Of a stretch of 64,000 bases of DNA, positions 1-8,626 are shown piece after piece. Location of the stretch: the NCBI RefSeq assembly GCF_017874595.1, contig NZ_JAGILA010000001.1, forward strand, positions 496,001 to 560,000. Reading direction: 5' to 3'. Under the pieces are notes generated by a model, which saw only the letters and a program-made list of their open reading frames with translations, was not told the DNA's origin and searched no databases. The position numbers and the translations under genes were made by a program. This DNA comes from Sinorhizobium kostiense. Its GTDB lineage: Bacteria; Pseudomonadota; Alphaproteobacteria; Rhizobiales; Rhizobiaceae. Numbering within the stretch: the first letter of the stretch is position 1; the number at the start of each line of letters is the position of its first letter.

Positions 1-329
1 GACAGGATGGTGAGTAGCAGCAGGGCCCGGCCGCGAAACCGCACCCGCCCGAGCGCATAGGCGGACGTCACCGCAAGCAGCAGGGAAATGGCGACGACCG
101 AGGTCGCGACCAGCAATGAGTTGCCGAGATTGCGCAGGAAGCTGCCGTGCGAAACGACGCTCGTGTAATTGGCGAGGGAGAGTTCCGTCGGCCAATAATC
201 GACGCGGAAGAGGGCAGTGCCGGATTTGAGGCTCGTCAGCACCGCATAATAGAAGGGAAAGACCGCGATTACGATGATCACCACGACCAGGGCGTAAAAG
301 GCGGCACGCTTTACGACGGTGACGGCCAT
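1..329 (-). CDS. ABC sugar transporter permease (MalG type), 3' part cut by window edge
   Basis: Inner-membrane permease of a carbohydrate importer; only about the first 110 residues are in the window and the rest lies left of base 1. The visible part has a first membrane segment rich in V and I, then a periplasmic stretch containing the ALFRVDYWPTELSLANY-type sequence usual in MalG-family permeases, then the second segment. The ATG (327-329) overlaps the stop of the preceding permease gene by one base, so the two are translationally coupled. It would pair with the adjacent MalF-type permease and the binding protein at 1451-2713. By family resemblance it is the ThuG position of a trehalose/maltose (Thu) system; the substrate is inferred. 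Confidence 0.85.
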   Translation of the reverse strand, partial: MAVTVVKRAAFYALVVVIIVIAVFPFYYAVLTSLKSGTALFRVDYWPTELSLANYTSVVSHGSFLRNLGNSLLVATSVVAISLLLAVTSAYALGRVRFRGRALLLLTIL

Positions 330-1312
330 CAGCGTTCTCCTTCGAAGTTGACCCGCCCGAACCACATGTAAAGGACGGTGATCGCGGCGATGATGAGAAA
401 GAGCATGGTCGAGGCGGCGGCGCCGTAGGCGAACTTGTCGAAATCGAAAAGGTTCTCGCGCGCCAGCACCGACATTGTCTTCGTCTGGGCGTTGTTGGGG
501 GTCAGCACATAGATCAGGTCGAAGATGCGCAGCGCGTCGAGCATGCGGAAAATGACAGCGACCATCAGCGCCGGGCGAATGAGCGGCAGCGTCACCCGCC
601 AGAATACCTTCACCGGATGAACACCGTCGATCTTCGCGGCCTCGTAGACATCGCCCGGCACCATCTGCAGTCCGGCGAGGATGAGGAGCGCCATGAAAGG
701 CGTCGTCTTCCAGACGTCGACGATCAGAACGGCGATCATCGCCGTATCCGGATTGGCGGTCCAGGCGACCTTCTGGCTGATCAGCCCGAGGCCGAGCAGA
801 ATGTCGTTCAGGATGCCGAACTGGTCATTCAGCATCCAGGCCCACATTTTCGCGGACACGATCGTCGGGATCGCCCAGGGGATGAGGATGGCGGCGCGCA
901 CGAGGCCACGGCCTGGAAATCGCGCGTTCAAAACCAGTGCCACCACCAGTCCGAGTACCGTTTCGATGCTCACGGAGACCAAGGTGAACTTCAGAGTGTT
1001 CCAGACGGCGTTCCACCAGGCGGGATCGGCGAGCAGACCACGGTAGATGGTCCGGCCGCTCTTCAGCGTGATCCAGGTGAGATAATTGTCGAAGCCGATG
1101 AACTCAGCGCCTGCGGGATTGGTCAAGGACGCAGTGGTAAAGCTGAAATAGATGGTCCTGACGAGCGGCCAGCCGGCGACGAGCGCCAACACGAGAAGCG
1201 TCGGCGCCAGGAACACCCAGGCGGAGCGGACGCGCTGCGCTTTTAGGTCCGAATGAATCTGCGTGTGGCGCCCGAGTGCAGCCGGCGGATCCGCGACGGC
1301 AAGATCGGTCAT
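329..1312 (-). CDS. ABC sugar transporter permease (MalF type, ThuF-like)
   Basis: A 327-residue inner-membrane permease. Six or so membrane segments are visible, beginning near residue 32. The cytoplasmic EAA loop (EAAKIDG, about residue 226) that contacts the ATPase is intact. An SD-like GGGAG lies just upstream of the ATG. It follows the binding-protein gene at 1451-2713 and overlaps the next permease. Sugar import is established for the family; the alpha-glucoside (trehalose/maltose) specificity is inferred from similarity of the binding protein to ThuE. The ATPase gene expected in such operons would lie left of the window. Confidence 0.88.
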   Translation of the reverse strand: MTDLAVADPPAALGRHTQIHSDLKAQRVRSAWVFLAPTLLVLALVAGWPLVRTIYFSFTTASLTNPAGAEFIGFDNYLTWITLKSGRTIYRGLLADPAWWNAVWNTLKFTLVSVSIETVLGLVVALVLNARFPGRGLVRAAILIPWAIPTIVSAKMWAWMLNDQFGILNDILLGLGLISQKVAWTANPDTAMIAVLIVDVWKTTPFMALLILAGLQMVPGDVYEAAKIDGVHPVKVFWRVTLPLIRPALMVAVIFRMLDALRIFDLIYVLTPNNAQTKTMSVLARENLFDFDKFAYGAAASTMLFLIIAAITVLYMWFGRVNFEGER

Positions 1313-1357
1313 GACTGTGGCTCCCCTCTCCGTGCGGCTTTCGCCGCTGTTTCGGTA

Positions 1358-1386
1358 GGGATGGCGGCCGGTGCGGCCGCCATCCC
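1358..1386 (-). other. Perfect 13-bp stem-loop between binding-protein and permease genes
   Basis: GGGATGGCGGCCG, a three-base loop, then the exact complement. No T-run follows on either strand, so it is not a standard terminator. It lies in the 138-bp gap between the binding-protein stop and the permease start. Stem-loops here are known in ABC operons to stabilise the upstream message and give excess binding protein; that role is inferred. Confidence 0.7.
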
Positions 1387-1450
1387 CGGCGACGGCTGCA
1401 AGGCGCGGAAGCAGATGCGAATTATCGGCGCTTCCGTGCCTCGGGGAGGC

Positions 1451-2713
1451 TTACCAGCTGTCGCCCTTTAGCTCGGTCAGCTCGATCTCGAGCAGTTCTA
1501 AATTCTCGGCGGCAGTTCCGTTGCCGGAGAGCGTATTGTGCACGGCGCTCCAGAATCTCGAGGAAACCTCGTTGTATTTGACCTTGGTGACCGCCGACGG
1601 CCGCGGCACCGCGCTCTCGAAAATGGGCTTCCAGTTCGGCATGAAGGGCTGCGCAGCAGCGACGTCCGGGTCGTCGTAGAGCGAGGCGATCGTCGGCAGT
1701 TGCGAGAGCTGCAGGGCCCGCTCCTTCTGCACCGCCTTCGAAGACAGGAACTTCACAAGCTCGATCGCCGCCTCCTGCTCGTCGGAGTATTTCGATACTG
1801 CGAGATTCCAGCCGCCAAGCGTCGAAGAAGGTTCCTCGCCATCGTTCGCGGCCGGCAGCGGCATGACCTCGAACTTGCCCTTGACGGCGCTGTCATCGCC
1901 ATTTCCAAGCGCATAGGCATAGGGCCAGTTGCGCATGAACACGGCATTGCCCGTCTGCCAGACGCCGCGCGATTCCTCCTCCTGATAGGCGAGCACGCCC
2001 CCCGGCGCGATCGTGCCGATCCATTTTTTGGCCCGATCTATCGCGGCGGCCGCCATTTCGTTGTTGACGGAAATCGTGCCGTCCGGCTCGACGATTTGGC
2101 CGCCGCCGGAGGACTTGATCCATTCCAGCGCATTGCAGGTAAGTCCCTCATAGGCATTCGCCTGGAAGACAAAGCCCCAGATATCCGCCTGCCCCGCGGC
2201 GCGCTCCTTCTCCTGGATCTCCTTGGCGGTTGCCGCCATTTCATCCCAGGTCTTCGGCGGCGTCCTGTCATATTTTTCGAGCAGGTCCTTGCGGTAGTAG
2301 AGCGCCGGCGCATCGGTGAAGATCGGCAGCGCGACGAGCTTGCCGTTGGCGGTCTGCGACTGAATGATCGAGGGGAAATGGTCGCCGACCACATCCTTCG
2401 TCGCTTCCGTCAGGTCGATGAACTGGTCCGCAAGCTGCGGCGCCCAGATGACGTCGGTCTGGTAGACATCGACGTCCTTGTTTCCCGCGGCGAGCCACAA
2501 GCGATACTGGCTGAATTGTTCGCTGCTCGACGACGGCATGGTGACGAGATTGACCTTGTGGCCCGTCTGCCTCTCGAAGCGGCCGAGCTGCTCACGCATG
2601 AAACTCACATTCTTGCCGGTTGTGTTGGCCGCAAGCGACAGCTCCGCGGCAGCGGCCAGATCGGCAGTGCCAAGTGCGGCGAATACAGTCAGGGTCCTCA
2701 GCAGCAGGGTCAT
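1451..2713 (-). CDS. Extracellular sugar-binding protein (ThuE-like, family 1)
   Basis: Periplasmic solute-binding protein, 420 residues from the chosen ATG. The longer reading frame starts 33 codons earlier, but this ATG follows a GGAGGAG-like SD and opens directly into a signal peptide (MTLLLRTLTVFAALG, cleavage after AAA around residue 21). The mature part shows the MalE/ThuE-type fold signatures: KVNLVTMPSSSSEQFSQYR, DVYQTDVIWAPQLADQF, ALYYRKDLLEKYD, and EEESRGVWQTGNAVFMRNW near residue 260. I recall close similarity to the Sinorhizobium trehalose/maltose-binding protein ThuE; the ligand is therefore probably an alpha-glucoside. First gene of the importer operon, divergent from the LacI regulator. 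Confidence 0.87.
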   Translation of the reverse strand: MTLLLRTLTVFAALGTADLAAAAELSLAANTTGKNVSFMREQLGRFERQTGHKVNLVTMPSSSSEQFSQYRLWLAAGNKDVDVYQTDVIWAPQLADQFIDLTEATKDVVGDHFPSIIQSQTANGKLVALPIFTDAPALYYRKDLLEKYDRTPPKTWDEMAATAKEIQEKERAAGQADIWGFVFQANAYEGLTCNALEWIKSSGGGQIVEPDGTISVNNEMAAAAIDRAKKWIGTIAPGGVLAYQEEESRGVWQTGNAVFMRNWPYAYALGNGDDSAVKGKFEVMPLPAANDGEEPSSTLGGWNLAVSKYSDEQEAAIELVKFLSSKAVQKERALQLSQLPTIASLYDDPDVAAAQPFMPNWKPIFESAVPRPSAVTKVKYNEVSSRFWSAVHNTLSGNGTAAENLELLEIELTELKGDSW

Positions 2714-2763
2714 GTTCGATCGCTCCTCCATATCTCCAACCGCTCGAAGACTCCTCAAAATTC

Positions 2764-2776
2764 GAAAACGGTTTGG
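2764..2776. promoter_or_regulatory. LacI-family operator candidate 1
   Basis: GAAAACGGTTTGG, 51 bp upstream of the binding-protein start. It differs by one base from the second copy at 2948-2960 and has the AAAACG..TTT half-site pattern centred on CG typical of LacI-family operators. Confidence 0.55.
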
Positions 2777-2947
2777 TTGGAAAAAGCTGTCAGAAGGCCT
2801 GAAATTTGTCAATACGCAGGAGCCCCCAGCGCGCCAAACTTGTTCACATCGAAATTGTCGTTATTGCTTCAAAGCGTTACGCTGTTGACGACTGCTGCTG
2901 GAGCATCAAGCTCTGCCACTTAAAAACCACTCACGCAGCAACTTATT

Positions 2948-2960
2948 GAAAACGCTTTGG
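2948..2960. promoter_or_regulatory. LacI-family operator candidate 2
   Basis: GAAAACGCTTTGG, 12 of 13 bases as in the copy at 2764-2776, about 184 bp apart. The spacing would suit looping or independent control of the two divergent genes. Assignment to the adjacent regulator is inferred from position. Confidence 0.55.
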
Positions 2961-3086
2961 CTTGATACCGACTGGGCTTGGCAACCCGTATTCAGTGTCT
3001 TGAGCGATGATCGACGATCGGTTGTCCCTGGCGACGAAGGCGTATATTCCTGATCGGGCAACGGGGTTAAGGGATTAGACGCCCAG

Positions 3087-4115
3087 ATGAAGCTGAAGGA
3101 GTTCGCCCGCCACCTGGGCCTTTCGCCGACAACCGTCAGCCGCGCGCTCGGCGGTTATCCCGAGGTGAATGAGCAGACTCGCAAGCGAGTAGCGGAAGAG
3201 GCCGTACGCCTCGGCTATCGTCCGAACATCAATGCCGTGCGCCTGGTCACCGGCCGGGCGGGCGCGATCGGCGTGGTGATGGGCCGCACCGGCGAATTCC
3301 ATTTCGCCGAATTCATGAGCGGCATGGCCGAACGGCTGGACGGGGAGGATATCGACATCCTCGTCAGCCCGACCACGGATCGCGACTCCACCGACCAAAT
3401 CCCGATATACAGCCGTCTTGCCACGAGCGGCCGCGTCGATGCCGTCGTCGTTCACTCTCCGAAGCCGAACGACGAACGTATCGCTCTGCTGCATGATCTC
3501 GGGTTTCCCTTCCTTGTCCACGGCCGCTCCGAGACCGAAGTGCCGCATGCCTGGCTCGACATCGACAATGAAGGTGCCCTGCGGAGGGCGACCTCTCACC
3601 TCGTCGATCTCGGACACAAGCGCATCGTGATGATCAACGGTCCGGCCGGAAGAACGTTCTCGCTCCACCGTGACAAGGGCTACCGCGATGCGCTGCAGGA
3701 GCGCGGCATTGCGTTCGACCCGCGGCTTGTCGCGCATGGGCACTTCACCGACGAACTCGGCTTTCGCCTTGCACGCTCCTACCTCGAGCAATCGCCTCGC
3801 CCCACCGCCTTCGTCGCCGGCTCGATGATGACTGCGCTCGGGGTCTACCGTGCTGTGCGTTCTCGCGGGCTTACCATCGGGCGCGATATCTCGGTGATCG
3901 CCCATGACGACGTCTTCCCCTACCTGACGCCGGAGAACATGATACCCTCGCTTTCGGCGACCCGGTCCTCGATGCGCTCGGCTGGAGCGCGATCGGCAGA
4001 TCTCGTTCTGCAGCTGCTCGGCGGCAGACCCGCGAGCGAAATTCACGAGCTCTGGCCCGTCGAACTCATCTTGCGCGAGTCAACCGGCCCGGCACCAACT
4101 GAAGCAAAGTCTTGA
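3087..4115 (+). CDS. LacI-family transcriptional regulator of the adjacent sugar importer
   Basis: A 342-residue DNA-binding repressor. The N-terminal helix-turn-helix is clear (MKLKEFARHLGLSPTTVSRA, then hinge RVAEEAVRLGYRPN). Residues ~60-330 form the periplasmic-binding-like effector domain, with HAWLDIDNEGALRRATSHL and the C-terminal DISVIAHDD typical of AglR/ThuR-like members. It is divergent from the importer operon, with two matching operator-like sites between them, so it most likely regulates that operon in response to the sugar. The SD is weak. Its last codon overlaps the next gene start. Confidence 0.9.
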   Translation: MKLKEFARHLGLSPTTVSRALGGYPEVNEQTRKRVAEEAVRLGYRPNINAVRLVTGRAGAIGVVMGRTGEFHFAEFMSGMAERLDGEDIDILVSPTTDRDSTDQIPIYSRLATSGRVDAVVVHSPKPNDERIALLHDLGFPFLVHGRSETEVPHAWLDIDNEGALRRATSHLVDLGHKRIVMINGPAGRTFSLHRDKGYRDALQERGIAFDPRLVAHGHFTDELGFRLARSYLEQSPRPTAFVAGSMMTALGVYRAVRSRGLTIGRDISVIAHDDVFPYLTPENMIPSLSATRSSMRSAGARSADLVLQLLGGRPASEIHELWPVELILRESTGPAPTEAKS

Positions 4116-5335
4116 AGAGGCCGGCGTTGAAGAGAACGATTGCGATCATCGGCGGCGGGCCCGCTGGTCTGATGGCGGCAGAGGTCTTATCCGCAAATGG
4201 CCATGCGGTCACCGTATACGAGGCGATGCCGACTGCTGCGCGCAAGTTCCTGCTCGCAGGCAAATCCGGCCTCAACATCACCCATGCCGAAGATTATTCG
4301 CGTTTCGTCACCCGTTTCGGCGCAGCCGCGGAGCGCCTGCGACCGGCGCTCGATGCCTTCACCCCCAAGGATGTGCGGGCCTGGGCTTCGGGCCTCGGCA
4401 CGGAAACATTCGTCGGCTCGTCGAGCCGTGTCTTTCCGAAGGAGATGAAAGCCTCGCCGCTCCTGCGTGCCTGGCTCCGACGCCTCGATGCGCAAGGCGT
4501 CCGGCTGCTTACCCGCCACCGGTGGTCGGGCTTCGCGGACGGCGGCTATGAGTTCGAGACATCTGAGGGCCGCAAGATCGCCCGCCCCGATGCGGCGCTG
4601 CTGGCGCTCGGCGGCGCAAGCTGGCCAAGGCTCGGTTCCGATGCCGCTTGGGTACCCTGGCTGCGCAGCCGACGGGTAACGGTGCATGATTTCCGGCCCG
4701 CCAATTGCGGCTTCGACGTCGCCTGGAGCGAAGACTTTCGTGGACGCTTCGCCGGCGAGCCGTTGAAGTCGGTGGTCGCCACATCGGAGGCCGGCGCATT
4801 TCCCGGTGAATTCGTCGTGAGCCGGCACGGCATCGAAGGTAGCCTCGTCTATGCCCATGCGGCGGCGCTCCGCGACGGACTGGAGCGCGATGGCAAGGCG
4901 CAGCTCCTCGTCGATCTTGCGCCCGGGAGAAGCATCGAGCGGCTGACATGGGACCTCGCCCGGCAGCACGGCAAGGCCAGCTTGGCCAATCGGCTGCGCA
5001 AGGGTGCGGGGCTCAACGGGATCAAGTCTGCGCTGATCCGGGAAATCGCGCCTGCCGCCGTAAGACCCGATCCCGAGCGGCTTGCGGCCGCGATCAAAAG
5101 CCTCCCCATCCCACTCCTGCGGCCACGCCCCATTGCCGAGGCGATCTCTTCGGCGGGCGGTATAGGCCTCGACGACGTCGATGACGGTTTTATGGTCAAA
5201 ACGCTTCCCGGCCTGTTCGCGGCCGGCGAGATGCTGGACTGGGAGGCGCCGACCGGCGGTTATCTTCTGACCGCCTGCCTTGCGATCGGCCGGGCCGCGG
5301 CGCATGGAATGCTCGCATGGCTCGCGCCGCGTTGA
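4112..5335 (+). CDS. NAD(P)/FAD-dependent flavoprotein (TIGR03862-like, HI0933/YhiN superfamily)
   Basis: Cytoplasmic flavoprotein of 407 residues with unknown substrate. The FAD-binding Rossmann motif is at the N-terminus (IAIIGGGPAGLMAAE, about residues 11-25), followed by the GKSGLNITHAE segment characteristic of this flavoprotein group. The C-terminal GGYLLTACLAIGRAAAHG is also a family signature. The start is a TTG overlapping the lacI stop (TTGA); a second TTG five codons on is possible. Coupling to the regulator suggests co-expression, but no sugar link is obvious and the co-location may be incidental. Confidence 0.8.
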   Translation: MKRPALKRTIAIIGGGPAGLMAAEVLSANGHAVTVYEAMPTAARKFLLAGKSGLNITHAEDYSRFVTRFGAAAERLRPALDAFTPKDVRAWASGLGTETFVGSSSRVFPKEMKASPLLRAWLRRLDAQGVRLLTRHRWSGFADGGYEFETSEGRKIARPDAALLALGGASWPRLGSDAAWVPWLRSRRVTVHDFRPANCGFDVAWSEDFRGRFAGEPLKSVVATSEAGAFPGEFVVSRHGIEGSLVYAHAAALRDGLERDGKAQLLVDLAPGRSIERLTWDLARQHGKASLANRLRKGAGLNGIKSALIREIAPAAVRPDPERLAAAIKSLPIPLLRPRPIAEAISSAGGIGLDDVDDGFMVKTLPGLFAAGEMLDWEAPTGGYLLTACLAIGRAAAHGMLAWLAPR

Positions 5336-5354
5336 TCCGATCGCACGGCGACAG

Positions 5355-6350
5355 TCAATCCACCCGCTTGCCGATCGTATCGGCGACATGGGCGCCGCGA
5401 TCGCCGATCTTTTTGGGCGGCCCGGTCGTCGAATCGCGTGCCGTCTGGTGTTCGAGTTCGGCGTTGAGCTCCGCTCCGACGATGACGATCATGGTGGAGA
5501 CCCAGATCCAGAGCATGAACCCGACCAGGGCCCCGAGCGCGCCGTAGGTCGCGTTGTAATCGGCAAAATTGTCGATGTAGTAGGAAAACAGGACGGATGC
5601 GGCCAGCCAAAAAAGGGTGCTGAAGAGTGCACCCCAGGTTAGCCATCTCAACTTGGCCCGCTCACGATCCGGTCCATACCTGTAAAGCAGCGTGACCGCG
5701 CCCCAGATCAGCAACAGCATGATCGGCCAGCGCACAAGCCTCGCCAAGGTTTCCAGCCACGGATCCCGCGGCAAAAGGGCAAAGACCGCCGGCAGGACAG
5801 CGATCGCCGAGACGAGGACCGCGGTGAGCAGGAGGCCGGCAAGCGTGAAGCCGAGGCTGAGCAAAGTCAGCTTGATAAAACTACGCTTCTCCGTTTCGTC
5901 ATAGGCAATGTTCATGGCATCGAACAGCGATGCAACCCCGTTGCGCGCGCTCCAAAGTGCGACGAGCAGCCCGATTATGAAGCCGATGCTGAGGTTCGAC
6001 GCCTTCTGTGAGGCAAGTGCGTCCAACTGATCGGTAATGAGTTGAAGTGACTGCGAAGGCAGGACGGCTGCCAGGAAAGTGATCTGCTCGGCAATCATGG
6101 CCGGATCCAGAACCAGCCCGTAAATGGAAACGAGGGAGGCGAGCGCAGGAAAGAAGGAAAGAAGCACATAGAACGTCACGCCCCCGGCCACCAGCGGCAC
6201 GCGATCCTCGCTGATCTGCGAGATGGTGCGCCAGAAGACATCGTAGAAGCCCAATGCCGGGATTTCCCCGGGGCTTTCCGCGTGCCGGCCCCTCTCCGCC
6301 TCATGCTCCGTGCCTTCCGCCGCGCCGTCCTGCTGGTCACGAGCATTCAT
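5355..6350 (-). CDS. YihY/virulence factor BrkB family membrane protein
   Basis: Inner-membrane protein of 331 residues. The family core is clear: VPLVAGGVTFYVLLSFFPAL (about residues 51-70), several hydrophobic segments, and NATYGALGALVGFMLWIWVS near residue 275. Members were once misnamed RNase BN; their role is unknown. The C-terminal tail is charged. It lies 68 bp after the DUF3618 gene on the same strand and is probably the last gene of the four-gene operon starting at 8404. A second paralogue sits at 26082-27017. Confidence 0.85.
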   Translation of the reverse strand: MNARDQQDGAAEGTEHEAERGRHAESPGEIPALGFYDVFWRTISQISEDRVPLVAGGVTFYVLLSFFPALASLVSIYGLVLDPAMIAEQITFLAAVLPSQSLQLITDQLDALASQKASNLSIGFIIGLLVALWSARNGVASLFDAMNIAYDETEKRSFIKLTLLSLGFTLAGLLLTAVLVSAIAVLPAVFALLPRDPWLETLARLVRWPIMLLLIWGAVTLLYRYGPDRERAKLRWLTWGALFSTLFWLAASVLFSYYIDNFADYNATYGALGALVGFMLWIWVSTMIVIVGAELNAELEHQTARDSTTGPPKKIGDRGAHVADTIGKRVD

Positions 6351-6418
6351 CTGAGGGCCGCTCCTCTTCGAGCACTCTTACGAAGACCCGTACCCCGGCT
6401 GGCGGCCGGGGCGGGCGA

Positions 6419-7393
6419 TCATTCCCGAAATGTTTCGCGCAGGCGATCCCGTGCGGCATCGTGAGCTTCGAGCGCTGCGTCGCTTGCTTTCTCCACGACG
6501 CCTTCGGCGCCGGCGGCGGCCTTGTCGGTCAATTCGCTTGCCTTTGCAGCGAGGCTGTCGCGCATCCGGTCGGACGTGTCGCCCAGCGCCTCGTCCTCGG
6601 TCTCGGTGTGGGGCAGTGCTGCGCCTATCGCCGCGCCGACGGCAAAGGCAAGCGCGCCGCCGACAAGTGGCTGATCGCGGAAGTGTCTGAGGATGGCGGC
6701 ATTCAGGCGTGAACCTTCCTCCTCCAGCGTCCGGCCCGCGGCCTGCATACTGCCGGCGAGAGACTTTCCGGCTTCCGCGATCGACTCGGACATCCGGCCC
6801 GCGGACTCTGTCATTTGCCGCCACGTTTTCGACGCCCAACCGGAAGCCTCGTCGAAGAGGGCGCCGGTCTCGTCGCGAATCTCCTCGATCTGCTTGCCCG
6901 CAGCGTCGGCAAAACCGCGGTAAACCTTACCGCCTCGATCGACGAAGTGACCGGCCCGGCGGCCGGTGGCATCGGTCAACGCCCTGAAGCGATTGCCGCT
7001 TTCGTCCTCGAAGTGGCTGTAGCGCTCGCCGAACGTTTCCTCGACCGGCGCGATCCGCTTGACCGAGCCGGTGACGCTGGCCAGCGGATACTCGTCCGCC
7101 TGATCCCGGTCGGCAGCATAACGCGGGGCGCGGGAGCCAGGGTTGGCCAGCAGCCAGGCAACGCTGATGCCCATCAAGGCAACCGGGAGGGGATTGGACT
7201 TCAGGGCGGCACCGAGATTGGTCATATATTCGGCTCCGCCGCTCGTCCTGGCGTAGTTGATCACCTCGTCCATCAATTGGCCGGGCGACATGCGAGCCTG
7301 GATCTCGTGGAGCTTCTCCTCGATGCGATGGCGGTCGGCCTCGATCTCCTGCTGCAGCTCGGCTGCCGAGTGCGCGTGCGAAAAGTCGTTCAT
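6419..7393 (-). CDS. DUF3618-domain membrane-associated protein
   Basis: 324 residues, function unknown. The N-terminal DUF3618 region has ELQQEIEADRHRIEEKLHEI followed by a PGQLMDEVINYAR segment and a short hydrophobic stretch near residue 75 (LPVALMGISVAWLLA). The rest is alanine-rich and strongly helical with a second hydrophobic patch near residue 250 (LVGGALAFAVGAAIGAALP), resembling stress-induced YtxH/apolipoprotein-like proteins. The ATG overlaps the upstream holin-like stop (ATGA). Expected to act at the inner membrane; its operon has an RpoE2-type promoter, which suggests a general stress role. Confidence 0.8.
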   Translation of the reverse strand: MNDFSHAHSAAELQQEIEADRHRIEEKLHEIQARMSPGQLMDEVINYARTSGGAEYMTNLGAALKSNPLPVALMGISVAWLLANPGSRAPRYAADRDQADEYPLASVTGSVKRIAPVEETFGERYSHFEDESGNRFRALTDATGRRAGHFVDRGGKVYRGFADAAGKQIEEIRDETGALFDEASGWASKTWRQMTESAGRMSESIAEAGKSLAGSMQAAGRTLEEEGSRLNAAILRHFRDQPLVGGALAFAVGAAIGAALPHTETEDEALGDTSDRMRDSLAAKASELTDKAAAGAEGVVEKASDAALEAHDAARDRLRETFRE

Positions 7394-7809
7394 TGCACTC
7401 TCTCCTTAACCACGTCCAAATCGCGCTGCAGCGATGTCGCCGTGCGGTCGAACCTGAGGCTTCTGTCTCGGAGCCCTGTGAGGCCGCGCCACACGATGAT
7501 CCAGGCCAGGATCGCAACCACGACGCCGACGGCTGCGGCGGCCAACGCATCGGCATTTGGTTCCATCATGCCTTGGGCGACGAAGTAGGCCGCGAGCCCC
7601 TTGACCGCCGCACCGAGGAGCACGCCAACGGCCGCAATCGCGAAGATCAGGCCGATGAGCAGCGTCTCCAGGCTTCCTATCGCACGGTTTAAATTCTCGG
7701 ATGCCTCCGTCTTCGCCAGGTCTATTTCCTTGCGGAAGAGGCCGGAGATATCCGCTACCAGACTGGTCATGAGTGCCGACAAAGGGCGCTCTTCTCGCAC
7801 ATTAGCCAC
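7390..7809 (-). CDS. Holin-superfamily III-like (phage holin family) membrane protein
   Basis: 139 residues from a GTG start at 7807-7809, chosen because AAGGAGGT lies eight bases upstream and the protein then begins VANVREERPLSALMTSL. A longer frame from 8076 runs through the preceding gene and is not credible. An amphipathic N-terminal helix (FRKEIDLAKTEASENL) is followed by two hydrophobic segments (about 48-75 and 86-110), as in the phage-holin-like proteins common beside DUF3618 genes. Not a phage remnant: no other phage gene is near. It overlaps both neighbours. Confidence 0.8.
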   Translation of the reverse strand: MANVREERPLSALMTSLVADISGLFRKEIDLAKTEASENLNRAIGSLETLLIGLIFAIAAVGVLLGAAVKGLAAYFVAQGMMEPNADALAAAAVGVVVAILAWIIVWRGLTGLRDRSLRFDRTATSLQRDLDVVKERVQ

Positions 7810-8404
7810 TGTGGTGTACCTCCTTGCTGTTTTGGAACCCGGCACCTGCATGGGGTGTCTGCGCAGACGGCTTGCCGACACCGCCTTGCCGGTCGCGCCG
7901 CTCGGCCGAGGCCGTGAGCAGGCGGCTGGTCGCCAGTCCGGCGATCGCTGCAAGGCCGAGAAAGGCGAGTGGCTGCCTTCGACCGAAGTCCTCGACCTTT
8001 CCAGCGATCTCGCCAAGCTTCCGCTCCTCGACGTCGCGGGCGTACCCCTGAAGCGATCTACCAATCTGCCTGGCATATCGCCCGAGGTCCCGCTGTTCGG
8101 ACTGCTCCAGTTCGCTGCCGACTTTCTCGAGCGCTGTTGCCACGCCGCTCAACTGGCGCGCCAGGACGTTCTTCTGGTCTTCAGCCGTGCGGCTGACCGC
8201 CGCCTTCACTTGCTGAGCCTGCTCGTCCGCGAACTTCCAGGCCTCATCGAGGTCTTCGCGAAACGCTTGCTGGAGGCCGCGCGGCGGCTCACTCTCGCCC
8301 GAGGCTGTCACGCCTTCGTCAGCCGGACGGCCGACACCTGCGGGCTGGGTCTGCGGCAGACGCGATGGGTCGCCCGGCCCTCGGTCGCTTTCGTCGTTGC
8401 TCAT
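7802..8404 (-). CDS. Hypothetical helical protein, first gene of the stress membrane operon
   Basis: 200 residues from the ATG at 8402-8404, preceded by GGAGG; an ATG ten codons earlier has no such site. The first 60 residues are polar and probably disordered, residues ~60-145 are heptad-like helix (EDQKNVLARQLSGVATALEKV), and a short hydrophobic segment lies near 155-170 (PLAFLGLAAIAGLATSRLL). I do not recognise a named family beyond resemblance to other YtxH-like proteins. The stop overlaps the next gene by eight bases. Confidence 0.7.
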   Translation of the reverse strand: MSNDESDRGPGDPSRLPQTQPAGVGRPADEGVTASGESEPPRGLQQAFREDLDEAWKFADEQAQQVKAAVSRTAEDQKNVLARQLSGVATALEKVGSELEQSEQRDLGRYARQIGRSLQGYARDVEERKLGEIAGKVEDFGRRQPLAFLGLAAIAGLATSRLLTASAERRDRQGGVGKPSAQTPHAGAGFQNSKEVHHSG

Positions 8405-8449
8405 CTGGATCCTCCCGATCACAAAACGGGTCAATTCTCACTTAATCCG

Positions 8450-8474
8450 AACAATCCAGGGGCCGCCTTGTTCC
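8450..8474 (-). promoter_or_regulatory. RpoE2/EcfG-type promoter candidate (operon 8404-5355)
   Basis: GGAAC, 18 bases, TT on the minus strand, with the TT 46 bases before the ATG at 8404. It matches the GGAAC-N18/19-TT pattern known for Sinorhizobium RpoE2. Confidence 0.6.
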
Positions 8475-8626
8475 ATGTGGAGATGCGAGCGAGGGTTTTA
8501 TCAGTGCGGTTGCCGCTCATACTGCAGGAATCTGCCGGTTTTCCTTCCGCATGCTCGCCCATGACTCCTTCCCTTGTTCTTCCTGTGATATCTTTGCGCC
8601 TTATGCTTCCTCGGGAGGGACGCCAA

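Larger units (their letters stand above)
2714..3086. other. Divergent promoter region, importer operon versus lacI-type gene
   Basis: A 373-bp non-coding gap between two divergent starts. It holds two near-identical operator-like sites (listed separately) and is more AT-rich than its surroundings. No other gene is seen. Confidence 0.6.

Noticed and set aside
1538-2923. 461-codon open frame on the plus strand
   Set aside because: It is the antisense shadow of the ThuE-like gene; high GC3 leaves the opposite frame open. Its product has no domain and is Arg-rich.
7390-7809. Holin-like gene considered as a sign of a prophage
   Set aside because: No lysin, structural or integrase genes nearby; this holin-like family is common beside DUF3618 genes in non-phage operons.
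7601-8626. Long 5' extension of the DUF3365 gene
   Set aside because: The extension is antisense to the holin-like and coiled-coil genes; the ATG at 8627 has an SD and leads into a signal peptide.
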